Source: Allomesorhizobium sp043769475 (GTDB lineage Bacteria > Pseudomonadota > Alphaproteobacteria > Rhizobiales > Rhizobiaceae). From it: 64,000 nucleotides of DNA. The stretch's first letter is position 1. Each line of letters opens with the position of its first letter. This document shows positions 20,585-29,050 of the stretch, one piece after another. The DNA lies in contig NZ_CP171729.1 in the NCBI RefSeq assembly GCF_043769475.1, positions 1,922,001 to 1,986,000 on the forward strand, read 5' to 3'. A program made the position numbers and the translations under genes. The notes below the pieces were generated by a model, which was not told where the DNA came from, ran no database searches, and saw only the letters and a program-made list of their open reading frames with translations.

Positions 20585-21607
20585 ATGTTGTTTCCACCGA
20601 CGATCGCCGGCAGCCTGCCAAAACCGGGATGGCTGGCCGAGACCGAAAAACTGTGGCCGAAATGGAAGCTGGAGGGCGAAGAACTCGACAGCGCCAAGCG
20701 CGACGCGGCGCTGATCTGGATCAAGGAGCAGGAGGACGCGGGCATCGAGACCGTGTCGGATGGTGAGCAGTTCCGCACGCATTTCGTGCACGGCTTCCTC
20801 GAGACGGTGGAAGGCATAGACTGGACGCTGATGACCAAGATGGGCATCCGCAACAACCGCTACGAGGCGGATGTTCCGACGGTGACCGGCAAGCTGCGGC
20901 GTAGCGGCCCGGTGCATGGCGACCAGGCCGCGTTCTGCCGCGGGCACACGCAAAAGCGCCTGAAATTCACCCTGCCCGGCCCCATGACCATCTGCGATAC
21001 GCTGGCCGACGCGCATTACGGCCGGCGGGCCGACATGGCGATGGCTTTTGCGGAAATTTTGAACGAGGAGGCGCTGGAACTCGAAGCGGCGGGCGTCGAC
21101 GTGATCCAGTTCGACGAGCCGGCCTTCAATGTGTTTATGGCCGAGGTGAACGACTGGGGCATCGCCGCGCTGGAACGGGCTGCGCGAGGACTGCGCTGCG
21201 CGACGGCGGTGCATATCTGCTATGGCTACGGCATAGAGGCCAATCTGAAGTGGAAGGAGACGCTGGGCTCGGAATGGCGGCAATATGAGGCGATATTTCC
21301 CGCCATCAACGCGTCCTCAATCCGCCAGGTCTCGCTGGAATGCGCCAATTCGCGCGTGCCGATCTCGCTGATTTCGCTGCTGCCCGACAAGGAACTGCTG
21401 GTCGGCGTGATCGACGTGGCGTCGAACCTGGTCGAGACGCCCGAACAGGTGGCCGCGACCATCGGCGAAGCGCTGGGATATGCCGACGCCGAGCGCATCC
21501 AGCCCTGTACCAATTGCGGGATGGCGCCGCTGTCGCGCGATGTCGCTGCCGGAAAGCTGCGCGCGTTAGGCGCCGGCGCGGCGCTGGCCAGGAACCTTCA
21601 GCCGTAG
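20585..21607 (+). CDS. MetE-like cobalamin-independent methionine synthase family protein
   Basis: A 340-residue TIM-barrel protein homologous to the C-terminal catalytic half of MetE. It starts MLFPPTIAGSLPKPGW; FDEPAF and the zinc-site elements VHICYGYG (His, Cys) and PCTNCGMAP (Cys) are present, so zinc and homocysteine-type thiol binding is expected. The N-terminal MetE half is absent, as in stand-alone MetE-like (core-MetE) proteins, whose methyl donor is usually not the folate used by full MetE. The start is supported by GGGGAG upstream. It follows the lipoprotein gene by 44 bases. Confidence 0.85.
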   Translation: MLFPPTIAGSLPKPGWLAETEKLWPKWKLEGEELDSAKRDAALIWIKEQEDAGIETVSDGEQFRTHFVHGFLETVEGIDWTLMTKMGIRNNRYEADVPTVTGKLRRSGPVHGDQAAFCRGHTQKRLKFTLPGPMTICDTLADAHYGRRADMAMAFAEILNEEALELEAAGVDVIQFDEPAFNVFMAEVNDWGIAALERAARGLRCATAVHICYGYGIEANLKWKETLGSEWRQYEAIFPAINASSIRQVSLECANSRVPISLISLLPDKELLVGVIDVASNLVETPEQVAATIGEALGYADAERIQPCTNCGMAPLSRDVAAGKLRALGAGAALARNLQP

Positions 21608-22157
21608 AGCGTTACGGTTTCAGAACCGATGGCTATAGCAGGAGCACGCCAGGTGTTGGACGGAACGCAACGCCCGAATGGTCTTCCATGCCCCATAGTC
21701 CCATCCCCGCCGCAGAAAGCTTCGCCCGCTCGATGTGGCGCGAGCTAACCGAGGCGGGGACCGGCTGGGGTGCGGATATGGAATGAACCGAATCGCCGAC
21801 GCCGAATGCGAATAGGCAGTGAACGTTCCGAGAAATGTTCTGCTCGCAACCGGGAATTTTCTCAAGCAATGCATCGATTATGCCGCGCCCGATAAATCAT
21901 ATTGTCGTAGATTGTAACCTGTTTCGCCGCACTGTGGCCATTGTACCGCCACGAACCATGACTACTTAGAGGGCGCACCGACCGTTCTTCTTGTCCTTTT
22001 CGACGTTGACGGCTCAACGTTGGAAATAGACCTGCTCCAAGGCAACTGGGCAGCGACAGGGAACGGGAGGGGGACCTTGGCGTCACTCCAAAAAACACGT
22101 GAATTCTTTGCTTGCGGGGGCGCTCTCCTTTCGGGGAGCGGACAGCCTCTGCCGAAA
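21608..22157. other. Gap between metE-like gene and lytic transglycosylase gene
   Basis: About 550 bases. The first 200 contain only short frames (the longest begins MPHSPIPAAESFARSMWREL and stops after 32 codons). 21870-21960 is more AT-rich and may hold the promoter of the following gene. No hairpin with T-tract, tRNA or repeat was found. The last 140 bases are open in the frame of the transglycosylase gene and could be its extended N-terminus. Confidence 0.5.
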
Positions 22158-23180
22158 ATGATCGCGGGGCTTTGCCTGGCGGCGACAGTGGCGATCTTAC
22201 CACGACCACTCCATGCAGGGGCAATGCCCGCGGGAGTTACCGAGGCCGCGCTTTCCGCGGCCGTTCCATCTCCTTTGTTGGATTTCCCCTCTGCCGTTCC
22301 CGAGTTCGACATCATCGATCCGGACGCCACGGCTCCCCAACGCAAGGAAGTCAAGGGCACGCTGGCCGACGCCCTGAAGGGCACCGTCTCCATTCTTTCG
22401 GAAGGCGCGGAACAGATCGTCACCGGCCTGTCTGTGCATGAGTTCGGCGAGTACGAGGTGTCGCAGCACATCGCCAGCGAAATCCTGCGCGCCGCCACGG
22501 ACACCCGATTTCCTGCCGACACCCTTTTCGCGATCGCCGAAAAGGAGTCGTCCTTCGACATCAACAACCGCCCGTCCAAGGGGTCGGCGCTCGGCCTCAT
22601 GCAGTTCCTCGACCAGAGCTGGCTCGAGGCCGTGAAGAAGTACGGCGAGGAATTCGGCCTGGGCAAAGAAGCGGAGATGATCCTGACCCGCCCCGACGGC
22701 GAGCGCGAACACCATTACGTCGACGACGAGACCGAAGAGGACCGTATCCTTGAGCTCAGGCGCGATCCCTATTTGTCGGCGGTGCTTGCCGCCAAGAACC
22801 TGCTCGCGGCCAAGGAACGCATCGAAGCCCGCCTCGAGACGGCCATGGATGAGCGGGATCTTTACCTCCCCCATTTCCTTGGCACGAACGGCGCAGCAAA
22901 GCTCCTGTCGAGCGCCGAGGAGAAGCCCGATGCCAAGGCCAGCAAATTCTTCCCCAAGGCGGCGCGGTTCAACGGCTCGATGTTCAAGGCCAAGGGCAAG
23001 CAGCTCACCGTTGGCCAGTTTCACCAGCGCATGCGCTCCTTCATAGAAGCCCGCATCGGCAAATACAGCGATGTCGAAACCCGCGTGAAAGCGGCTGCCC
23101 TGGCGCCCTGGACGGCAGCCGACATCGAGAACCTCGTCTACGGTTTGGGCGAGCGGCTGGCGGGGGCGGTGCGGCGGTAA
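22158..23180 (+). CDS. Lytic transglycosylase-like protein (SLT domain), secreted
   Basis: About 340 residues. A hydrophobic N-terminal segment (MIAGLCLAATVAILPRPLHAG) looks like a signal peptide ending LHA. An SLT fold is indicated by FAIAEKESSFDINNRPSKGSALGLMQF (about residues 120-147), in which the Glu of EKESSF is the expected catalytic acid, followed by GLMQFLDQSW. The C-terminal half is helical and contains a region resembling the TtgA/EtgA-type extensions but is not assigned. The protein should cut peptidoglycan in the periplasm. The start is uncertain; the frame is open to 22020 and no good ribosome-binding site precedes 22158. Confidence 0.8.
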   Translation: MIAGLCLAATVAILPRPLHAGAMPAGVTEAALSAAVPSPLLDFPSAVPEFDIIDPDATAPQRKEVKGTLADALKGTVSILSEGAEQIVTGLSVHEFGEYEVSQHIASEILRAATDTRFPADTLFAIAEKESSFDINNRPSKGSALGLMQFLDQSWLEAVKKYGEEFGLGKEAEMILTRPDGEREHHYVDDETEEDRILELRRDPYLSAVLAAKNLLAAKERIEARLETAMDERDLYLPHFLGTNGAAKLLSSAEEKPDAKASKFFPKAARFNGSMFKAKGKQLTVGQFHQRMRSFIEARIGKYSDVETRVKAAALAPWTAADIENLVYGLGERLAGAVRR

Positions 23181-23288
23181 GAAAGCGCGCCGAAGAACGG
23201 CCGAAGTGCCGCACGAATTTACTCGGTCTGCGACACCGTCATCGCTGTGTTCGCGATGGTGATTTGCAGCCGTGGGGATGACGATCTC

Positions 23289-23311
23289 CCTTCTCCCCTT
23301 GAGGGAGAAGG
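23289..23311. repeat. Short palindromic intergenic repeat
   Basis: A perfect 9-bp inverted repeat, CCTTCTCCC and GGGAGAAGG, around a five-base loop CTTGA. The form (CTCCCTTCTCCCCTTGAGGG...) is one that recurs between genes in rhizobial genomes, to my knowledge. It lies between two genes and lacks a T-tract, so it is listed as a repeat and not a terminator. Confidence 0.55.
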
Positions 23312-23379
23312 TGGTGGCTTCTGCTGCCTAATGCCGAAATCCTGCGCTCAGAACTTCGCCCCAGCCGCCGTCGATCTTG

Positions 23380-23652
23380 CTACCCCCGCCCTAGCGATTT
23401 GCCATGAGCCTCAAACGTGCGATCGAGTGCGGATAGCTGTCGATAGAGTTCGTCCAGCATGTCATCCACGACATCCATCTTCTCGCTGGCCAGGGCAAAA
23501 ATCTCCTGCGAGGCTCCCCGGACCTTGGGGTCCGAAACATCGCCCATGATCAGATCGATACCGTCATAACGATAGCGCGCGTGGGCGAGTGCATCTTTGA
23601 TGTCGATCACCTGCTTGCGGAGTGGATCGAGCACATCTGCCAGATCGACCAT
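23380..23652 (-). CDS. Small helical protein of unknown function
   Basis: A 90-residue protein, MVDLADVLDPLRKQV..., predicted all-helical and acidic with regularly spaced hydrophobics, including EKMDVVDDMLDELYRQLSAL near the C-terminus, which could form a coiled coil. No cysteines, signal peptide or membrane segment. The start has GGAGA 7 bases upstream. I recognise no family. It stands alone, its 3' end facing the transglycosylase gene. Confidence 0.6.
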   Translation of the reverse strand: MVDLADVLDPLRKQVIDIKDALAHARYRYDGIDLIMGDVSDPKVRGASQEIFALASEKMDVVDDMLDELYRQLSALDRTFEAHGKSLGRG

Positions 23653-23976
23653 TGCTGCATCTCCAAATGGCGGGCCTTTGCGTTAATTTATCACGGACCG
23701 CTCGTACAAGGGACCTCAGTCCTCACGATGCCATGGAAATGACCGCCTTGCTTCCTCCTTCGGCCCACCCATCCAATGTTTCGATCATCGCCGTCCGGAA
23801 CATTCAGATGGAGCCACCTTCAGGCCGGCTTGCTTGATGATACTATTCAGCGTCCCCGGTGCAATTTCACGGCGGCCACTTTCGCCTCCAAGCACAGAAG
23901 GCGGAGAAAGACGTCCGCGCTAGGATGGCAATCGCGCGGACGACCTTTTCTTATATGAGACGGAGCGTCAGATTCC
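23653..23976. other. Gap with possible toxin-gene remnant
   Basis: About 320 bases with only one suggestive trace, the HicA-like fragment described at 23785..23919 on the minus strand. The remaining sequence has no supported gene. It sits at the edge of the AT-richer island that holds the 242-residue protein. Confidence 0.45.
23785..23919 (-). pseudogene. Possible HicA-type toxin C-terminal remnant
   Basis: On the minus strand a frame between two stops reads RGRLSPPSVLGG and then SGRREIAPGTLNSIIKQAGL before ending after about 45 codons. The second half closely resembles the C-terminal strand-helix of YcfA/HicA mRNA-interferase toxins (GReIxpGTLxxIlkqAGL). The N-terminal part with the catalytic His is missing and no start codon or HicB antitoxin is nearby, so this looks like a relic. 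The match is short and a chance resemblance cannot be excluded. Confidence 0.35.
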
Positions 23977-24705
23977 CTAGGAACGTCTTCTGCTAACTGC
24001 CTCCTCCACAATCAATCGCGCCCGAATAGCTTGCCAACGATCCGAAATTTCTTGACACGAAGCGGTTAAGAGCTTCCTGCGTTGGCGGAAACTGCTCGGC
24101 GCAGAAAACATCTTCTGCGCAAAAACGTCTACTACAAAACACAAATCTGAACGGGCCTCTCCCGAGCCTGGAAAGCTCACGTCCGCATACCAATGCAGAA
24201 GCGCTCCTTGCAGCGCAGCCGTTTCCGTAGTCAACGGCAGAGTTTTGGAGATGTAGGGTTTAATCAAACCAAACGCCATCTCCCTTTTTCCCGACTGAGG
24301 TAACTTGATTGAGTTTGTCGGTCTAATACTTACCGATACACCATTAAGAATAAGTTTTGGCTGACTGTCAGAAACGCAGATTAGTTTGCCGATGTCGGGC
24401 AATTTGGCGAAGCTCATTGTGCGACAGAGCTCGATTGCGTCATGGGCCGTAAGAAGTCTTTGTTCATCATGCGACGACGCTGGCTGACGAGACAGCAAGG
24501 CCGAATCGAGTTGTGACAATCGATTATCGTCCTTTCCTCGGCTCTCAATAAAATACATCATTGCCCGCTCGATCTCATTGTACCGAGTATCGATAAGGAA
24601 ATTTTTGGGTTTAATAATATCCTCAATGATAGCTGTTCGCCGGGTGGAGCGGGCGAAGCAATATTCTACCAGTTTGTTAGCGCTAATTTGCGGTTCTGAT
24701 TTCAT
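23977..24705 (-). CDS. Accessory protein of unknown function
   Basis: A 242-residue soluble protein beginning MKSEPQISANKLVEYCFARS and ending VEEAVSRRRS. The first 60 residues contain STRRTAIIEDIIKPKNF, an ISANKL...RR..II pattern I believe recurs in accessory-genome proteins but cannot name. No signal peptide or membrane helix is evident. Base composition is clearly lower in GC than the surroundings and codon use is less biased, suggesting horizontal acquisition. GGAGG-like CCTCC complement lies just upstream of the start. Neighbouring features are a toxin-like remnant and nrdJ. Function not assigned. Confidence 0.6.
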   Translation of the reverse strand: MKSEPQISANKLVEYCFARSTRRTAIIEDIIKPKNFLIDTRYNEIERAMMYFIESRGKDDNRLSQLDSALLSRQPASSHDEQRLLTAHDAIELCRTMSFAKLPDIGKLICVSDSQPKLILNGVSVSIRPTNSIKLPQSGKREMAFGLIKPYISKTLPLTTETAALQGALLHWYADVSFPGSGEARSDLCFVVDVFAQKMFSAPSSFRQRRKLLTASCQEISDRWQAIRARLIVEEAVSRRRS

Positions 24706-24857
24706 GGAGGCTTAGCCTTTCGAGAGGCGTTTGAGTTGCACTAGACGCCACAGCCTTCTAGACTCCGATTGCCGAATCTCCCTATAGTTTCCCTTGTCAG
24801 AAGGAGGGGAGATCTAGGTCTCTTCGTCCCGCGTGGGCTTCGGCTCATTCGCGGTAT

Positions 24858-24887
24858 CCAAAGCCGATCCGAGAGGGTCGGCTTTGG
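24858..24887 (+). terminator. Strong hairpin, terminator-like, no assigned gene
   Basis: A 13-bp stem (one G-T pair), CCAAAGCCGATCC against GGGTCGGCTTTGG, closes a GAGA tetraloop and is followed by TGTTT. It reads best on the plus strand, but no plus-strand gene ends here. It could terminate a small RNA transcribed from about 24790, or be part of a structured transcript on the other strand. Confidence 0.5.
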
Positions 24888-24904
24888 TGTTTAAGGGGCA
24901 TCGC

Positions 24905-24920
24905 ATAAAGATATCTTTAT
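24905..24920. promoter_or_regulatory. Perfect 16-bp palindrome ATAAAGATATCTTTAT
   Basis: The site is a perfect palindrome centred on GATATC. Its AAAGATATCTTT core resembles operators I associate with ArsR-type SahR regulators of methionine genes in proteobacteria, from memory. It lies between the 3' end of nrdJ and the start of the 242-residue gene (185 bases upstream of it), with no methionine gene adjacent. It may regulate that gene or be a relic. Confidence 0.4.
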
Positions 24921-24947
24921 CTGTTTCTCTTTTGTTCCCTTTAGTAT

Positions 24948-24975
24948 TTCGGCCCGATCTTGCGACCGGGCCGAA
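24948..24975 (-). terminator. Hairpin downstream of nrdJ
   Basis: A perfect 9-bp stem, TTCGGCCCG / CGGGCCGAA, with a 10-base loop, 29 bases past the nrdJ stop codon. The T-tract is weak on either strand (AATACT on the minus side), so termination efficiency is uncertain, but position and stability fit the end of the nrdJ transcript. Confidence 0.6.
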
Positions 24976-25003
24976 TGTTTAAATCATTGATTTGTTTAGC
25001 TTC

Positions 25004-28000
25004 TCACGAGCACCCTGACGTCGCCCCGCATGTATCGCACTTCTCACAGGTCCCATTCCGCACCATCGTGAAGTTGTGGCACTCGGAGCATTCGTTGCCG
25101 GTGTAGCCCTGCATCAGCGATTGCTGGCGGCGCTGGGAGGCGAGTTTTTTCGCCTCGGCGGCGGCTTCGGCTGCCGTGTCGGTGAACAGCGCCGAGGCCG
25201 GCGAGGCTTCGTCCTCCACGGCTTCTTCCGTCAGTTCCCTCGCCCGTTCCTCATAGTCGCGCTTGAAGGCGGTCGCCCCTTCGCTGACCAGCGCGGGCTT
25301 GACCGCCAGGCCGGCATTGGCCGAGGCCGATGACAGCGCCCGCACATTGGAGCCGGAGAAGGCGACCGGGGCCGAACGCACCGGCTGGCCGGTTCCGCCC
25401 TGCCCGCCGGCAAAGCCCTTCGGGTCGGGGCCCGCAACGCCTTGGCCGGAGACGACCTTGAGCGGCGAGGCGCCGCGGGTCAGGCCCTTGGAAAAGGGCA
25501 AGGCCCGGCCTTCCGAAATGCCGCGGCCAAGTGCGGTCTTGTCGAAGTCGGACTGGTCGACATGGGCGAGGTCGTGGCGGTCGAGATAGGAGACGGCGAG
25601 CTCGCGGAACACGTAGTCGAGGATCGAGGTGGCGTTCTTGATCGCGTCGTTGCCCTGGACCATGCCGGCCGGCTCGAACTTGGTGAAGGTGAAGGCGTCG
25701 ACATATTCGTCGAGCGGCACGCCGTATTGCAGGCCGATCGAGATGGCGATGGCGAAATTGTTCATCATCGCCCGGAAGGCCGCGCCCTCCTTGTGCATGT
25801 CGATGAATATCTCGCCGAGCCGGCCGTCGTCGAACTCGCCGGTCCTGAGATAGACCTTGTGGCCGCCGATCACCGCTTTCTGGGTGTAACCCTTGCGGCG
25901 GTTCGGTAGCTTTTCGCGGTCGCGCGAAACGCGCTCGATGATGCGCTCGACGATTTTCTCGGTGACGGTGACGGCGCGGGCGGCGGCCGGCGAGGTGATC
26001 AGTTCCTCGACGATGTCGTCCTCATCCTCCTCGTCGTCAGCGATCAGCGAGGCGTTGAGCGGCTGCGAAAGCTTCGAGCCGTCGCGGTAGAGCGCGTTGG
26101 CCTTGAGCGCCAGCTTCCACGATAGCATGTAGGCGCTCTTGCAATCCTCGACGGTCGCCTCGTTGGGCATGTTGATGGTTTTCGAGATCGCGCCCGAAAT
26201 GAAGGGCTGGGCCGCCGCCATCATCTTGATGTGGCTCTCGACCGAGAGGTAGCGCTTGCCGATCTTGCCGCACGGATTGGCGCAGTCGAATACCGGCAGG
26301 TGCTCGTCCTTCAGGAAGGGCGCGCCCTCCAGCGTCATCGCTCCGCAGATGTGGATGTTGGCGGCCTCGATTTCTTTCCGGGAGAAGCCCAGTGCAGGCA
26401 GTATCTCGAAGGAGAAATCGTTGAGCTGCTCGTCGGTGAAGCCGAACGTCTCCTTCACCCAGTCGGCGCCGAGCGTCCACTGGTTGAAGACGAATTTGAT
26501 GTCGAAGGCCTGGCCAAGCGCTGCATTGACCGCCGCGATCTTCTCGTCGGTAAAACCCTTGGCGCGCAGCGAGCCGGGATTGATGCCGGGAGCCTGGTTC
26601 AGATTGCCGTGGCCGACCGCGTAGGCCTCGATCTCGGCGATCTGCGCTTCGGTATAGCCGAGCGTGCGCAGGGCTTCCGGCACGGCGCGGTTGATGATCT
26701 TGAAATAGCCGCCGCCGGCGAGTTTTTTGAACTTCACCAATGCGAAGTCGGGCTCGATGCCGGTGGTGTCGCAGTCCATGACCAGGCCGATCGTGCCGGT
26801 CGGCGCGATCACGGTCGCCTGCGCATTGCGAAAACCGTGCTCCTCGCCGAGTTCGATGGCGCGGTCCCAGGCGGCGCGGGCGTGGCTGATCAGCTCGGCC
26901 TGCGGGCAATCGGAGGCGACCAGCGGCACCGGCGCGACGGAGAGCTTTTCGTAGCCGTCGCGGTCGCCATAGGCGGCGCGGCGGTGATTGCGCATGACGC
27001 GCAGCATGTTGTCGGCGTTGCGGTCGTAGTCGCGGAAGGCGCCGAGTTCGGACGCCATTTCGGCCGAGGTCGCATAGGCGACGCCGGTCATGATGGCGGT
27101 CAGCGCGCCGCCGATGGCGCGGCCCTCGGCCGAATCATAGGGGATGCCGGAGGTCATCAGGAGGCCGCCGATATTGGCGAAGCCGAGGCCGAGCGTCCGG
27201 TATTCATAGGAGAGCTTTGCGATCTCCTTGGACGGGAACTGCGCCATCATCACCGAGATTTCGAGCACGATGGTCCAGAGGCGCACGGTGTGCTCGTACG
27301 CCGCGATGTCGATGTTGCCGCCATGCTGGCGGTAGGGCAGAAGGTTGATGGAGGCCAGATTGCAGGCCGTATCGTCGAGGAACATGTATTCCGAGCACGG
27401 GTTCGACGCGCGGATCGCGCCGGCCGACGCGCAGGTGTGCCAGTCGTTCATCGTCGTGTTGAAGTGCAGGCCGGGATCGGCCGAGGCCCAGGCGGCGTGA
27501 CCGATTTTTTCCCAGAGTTCCCGCGCGGGCAGCGTCTTCATGACCTTGCCGTCCTTGCGGGCAAGCAGGTTCCATTCGCCGTCATTCTCGACCGCGCGCA
27601 AAAAATCGTCCTTCAACGAGACCGAATTGTTGGAGTTCTGGCCCGAAACCGTGAGGTACGCCTCCGAATCCCAGTCGGTATCGTAGGTCTTGAAGTCTAT
27701 TCGTGTGTAGCCCTGCTTGGCGAACTGGATGACGCGCTTGACGTAGTTCTCCGGCACCGAATTCCGCTTCGCCGCCTTGATCTCGCGCTTCAGCGCCGGG
27801 TTCTTCAGCGGATCGAAGCAATCGCCATTGTCGGCCTCGCAATTGATGCAGGCCTTCATGATGGCCGCGAGGTGCTGCTTGACGATTTTCGAGCCGGTGA
27901 CGAGCGAGGCGACCTTCTGCTCCTCGTTGACCTTCCAGTCGATGTACGCCTCGATGTCGGGGTGGTCGACGTCGACGACCACCATCTTGGCGGCGCGGCG

Positions 28001-28822
28001 CGTGGTGCCGCCCGACTTGATCGCGCCCGCGGCGCGGTCGCCGATCTTCAGGAAGCTCATCAGGCCGGACGAGCGGCCGCCGCCGGAGAGCTTCTCGCCC
28101 TCGCCGCGCAGGTAGGAGAAATTGGAGCCGGTGCCGGAGCCGTATTTGAACAGGCGCGCCTCGCGCACCCACAGATCCATGATGCCGCCCTCGTTGACGA
28201 GGTCGTCGGCGACCGACTGGATGAAGCAGGCATGCGGCTGCGGGTGCTCGTAGGCCGATTTCGACTTGGTCAGCTTGCCGGTGAACGGATCGACGTAGAA
28301 ATGCCCCTGGCCGGGGCCGTCGATGCCGTAGGCCCAGTGCAGGCCGGTGTTGAACCACTGCGGGGAGTTGGGCGCGACGCGCTGGGTGGCGAGCATGTAG
28401 GACAGTTCGTCCTTGAAGGCGCGGGCGTCGTCCTCGCTCTTGAAGTAGCCGCCCTTCCAGCCCCAGTAGGTCCAGGTGCCGGCGAGGCGGTCGAAAACCT
28501 GGCGGGCGTCGGTCTCGGAGCCGTAGCGATCCTTCTCCGGCAATTCGGCGAGTGCGGCCTCGTCTGGCACCGAGCGCCACAGGAAGGAGGGAACGTCGTT
28601 CTCCTCGACCTTCTTCAGGCGCGCCGGCACGCCGGCCTTGCGGAAATATTTTTGCGCCAGGATATCGGCGGCGACCTGCGAGAACTGCGCCGGCACGTCG
28701 ATGTTGTCGAGGCGGAAGACGACGGAGCCGTCCGGATTCTTGATCTCCGAAAGCGCCTTGCGGAATTCGATGTCCGCGTAGGCCGATTGCCCGTCCCTGG
28801 TGAAACGCCGCTCGATGCGCAT
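25004..28822 (-). CDS. nrdJ: Class II (adenosylcobalamin-dependent) ribonucleotide reductase
   Basis: A 1272-residue protein starting MRIERRFTRDGQSAYADIEF. It shows class II NrdJ features: NPCSEYMFLDDTACNLASINLL (active-site Cys and Glu region), CDTTGIEPDFALVKFKKLAGGGYF, and a C-terminal cysteine-rich tail CSECHNFTMVRNGTCEKCDTCG that shuttles electrons or binds zinc. It makes deoxyribonucleotides with a B12 radical and needs no oxygen. The length is that of the long alphaproteobacterial form with a central Cys pair (INCEADNGDCFDP). The ATG at 28822 is chosen over an open frame to 28852. Two NrdR-like boxes lie about 230-275 bases upstream. Confidence 0.97.
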   Translation of the reverse strand: MRIERRFTRDGQSAYADIEFRKALSEIKNPDGSVVFRLDNIDVPAQFSQVAADILAQKYFRKAGVPARLKKVEENDVPSFLWRSVPDEAALAELPEKDRYGSETDARQVFDRLAGTWTYWGWKGGYFKSEDDARAFKDELSYMLATQRVAPNSPQWFNTGLHWAYGIDGPGQGHFYVDPFTGKLTKSKSAYEHPQPHACFIQSVADDLVNEGGIMDLWVREARLFKYGSGTGSNFSYLRGEGEKLSGGGRSSGLMSFLKIGDRAAGAIKSGGTTRRAAKMVVVDVDHPDIEAYIDWKVNEEQKVASLVTGSKIVKQHLAAIMKACINCEADNGDCFDPLKNPALKREIKAAKRNSVPENYVKRVIQFAKQGYTRIDFKTYDTDWDSEAYLTVSGQNSNNSVSLKDDFLRAVENDGEWNLLARKDGKVMKTLPARELWEKIGHAAWASADPGLHFNTTMNDWHTCASAGAIRASNPCSEYMFLDDTACNLASINLLPYRQHGGNIDIAAYEHTVRLWTIVLEISVMMAQFPSKEIAKLSYEYRTLGLGFANIGGLLMTSGIPYDSAEGRAIGGALTAIMTGVAYATSAEMASELGAFRDYDRNADNMLRVMRNHRRAAYGDRDGYEKLSVAPVPLVASDCPQAELISHARAAWDRAIELGEEHGFRNAQATVIAPTGTIGLVMDCDTTGIEPDFALVKFKKLAGGGYFKIINRAVPEALRTLGYTEAQIAEIEAYAVGHGNLNQAPGINPGSLRAKGFTDEKIAAVNAALGQAFDIKFVFNQWTLGADWVKETFGFTDEQLNDFSFEILPALGFSRKEIEAANIHICGAMTLEGAPFLKDEHLPVFDCANPCGKIGKRYLSVESHIKMMAAAQPFISGAISKTINMPNEATVEDCKSAYMLSWKLALKANALYRDGSKLSQPLNASLIADDEEDEDDIVEELITSPAAARAVTVTEKIVERIIERVSRDREKLPNRRKGYTQKAVIGGHKVYLRTGEFDDGRLGEIFIDMHKEGAAFRAMMNNFAIAISIGLQYGVPLDEYVDAFTFTKFEPAGMVQGNDAIKNATSILDYVFRELAVSYLDRHDLAHVDQSDFDKTALGRGISEGRALPFSKGLTRGASPLKVVSGQGVAGPDPKGFAGGQGGTGQPVRSAPVAFSGSNVRALSSASANAGLAVKPALVSEGATAFKRDYEERARELTEEAVEDEASPASALFTDTAAEAAAEAKKLASQRRQQSLMQGYTGNECSECHNFTMVRNGTCEKCDTCGATSGCS

Positions 28823-28860
28823 TGGTCCGTCCTCAGTCCCTATATATAGCACCTATCCAC

Positions 28861-29004
28861 GGGAAACCCTCGCGGTTTCCGCATGAAGGCGCGTGTCCTT
28901 CAAATGCCGGCCTCTTGCGAGGCCGGAAGCTCGCGATCTCCGGCTTTCGCCGTGGCCGTCCCGGCCGAAAACTTTCGGCGTCGGGCGGCCCGGGCAAAGC
29001 CCGG
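28861..29004. other. Cluster of four hairpins in the nrdJ leader
   Basis: Four stem-loops follow each other closely: GGAAACC/GGTTTCC (28862-28880), CCGGCCTC/GAGGCCGG (28907-28926), GCCGAAA/TTTCGGC (28964-28979) and CCGGGC/GCCCGG (28990-29004). If nrdJ is transcribed from the NrdR box region, all lie in its 5' leader. They do not contain the cobalamin-box sequence. They could act as an RNA regulatory element, or be a palindromic intergenic repeat; the sequence alone does not decide. Confidence 0.5.
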
Positions 29005-29050
29005 AGCTTTCGCCCCGGCACCGGATGATGATTCTCTGGTGAGAGATCGC

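Noticed and set aside
23247..23549. A plus-strand frame over the repeat at 23289
   Set aside because: It crosses the palindrome and the antisense of the 90-residue gene, with no ribosome-binding site.
26231..28849. An 872-codon plus-strand frame opposite nrdJ
   Set aside because: It lies wholly within nrdJ and lacks any recognisable domain; composition is that of an antisense shadow.
28822..29028. Two short frames on opposite strands in the nrdJ leader with similar peptides
   Set aside because: The likeness of the two translations comes from the palindromic hairpins, not from protein coding.
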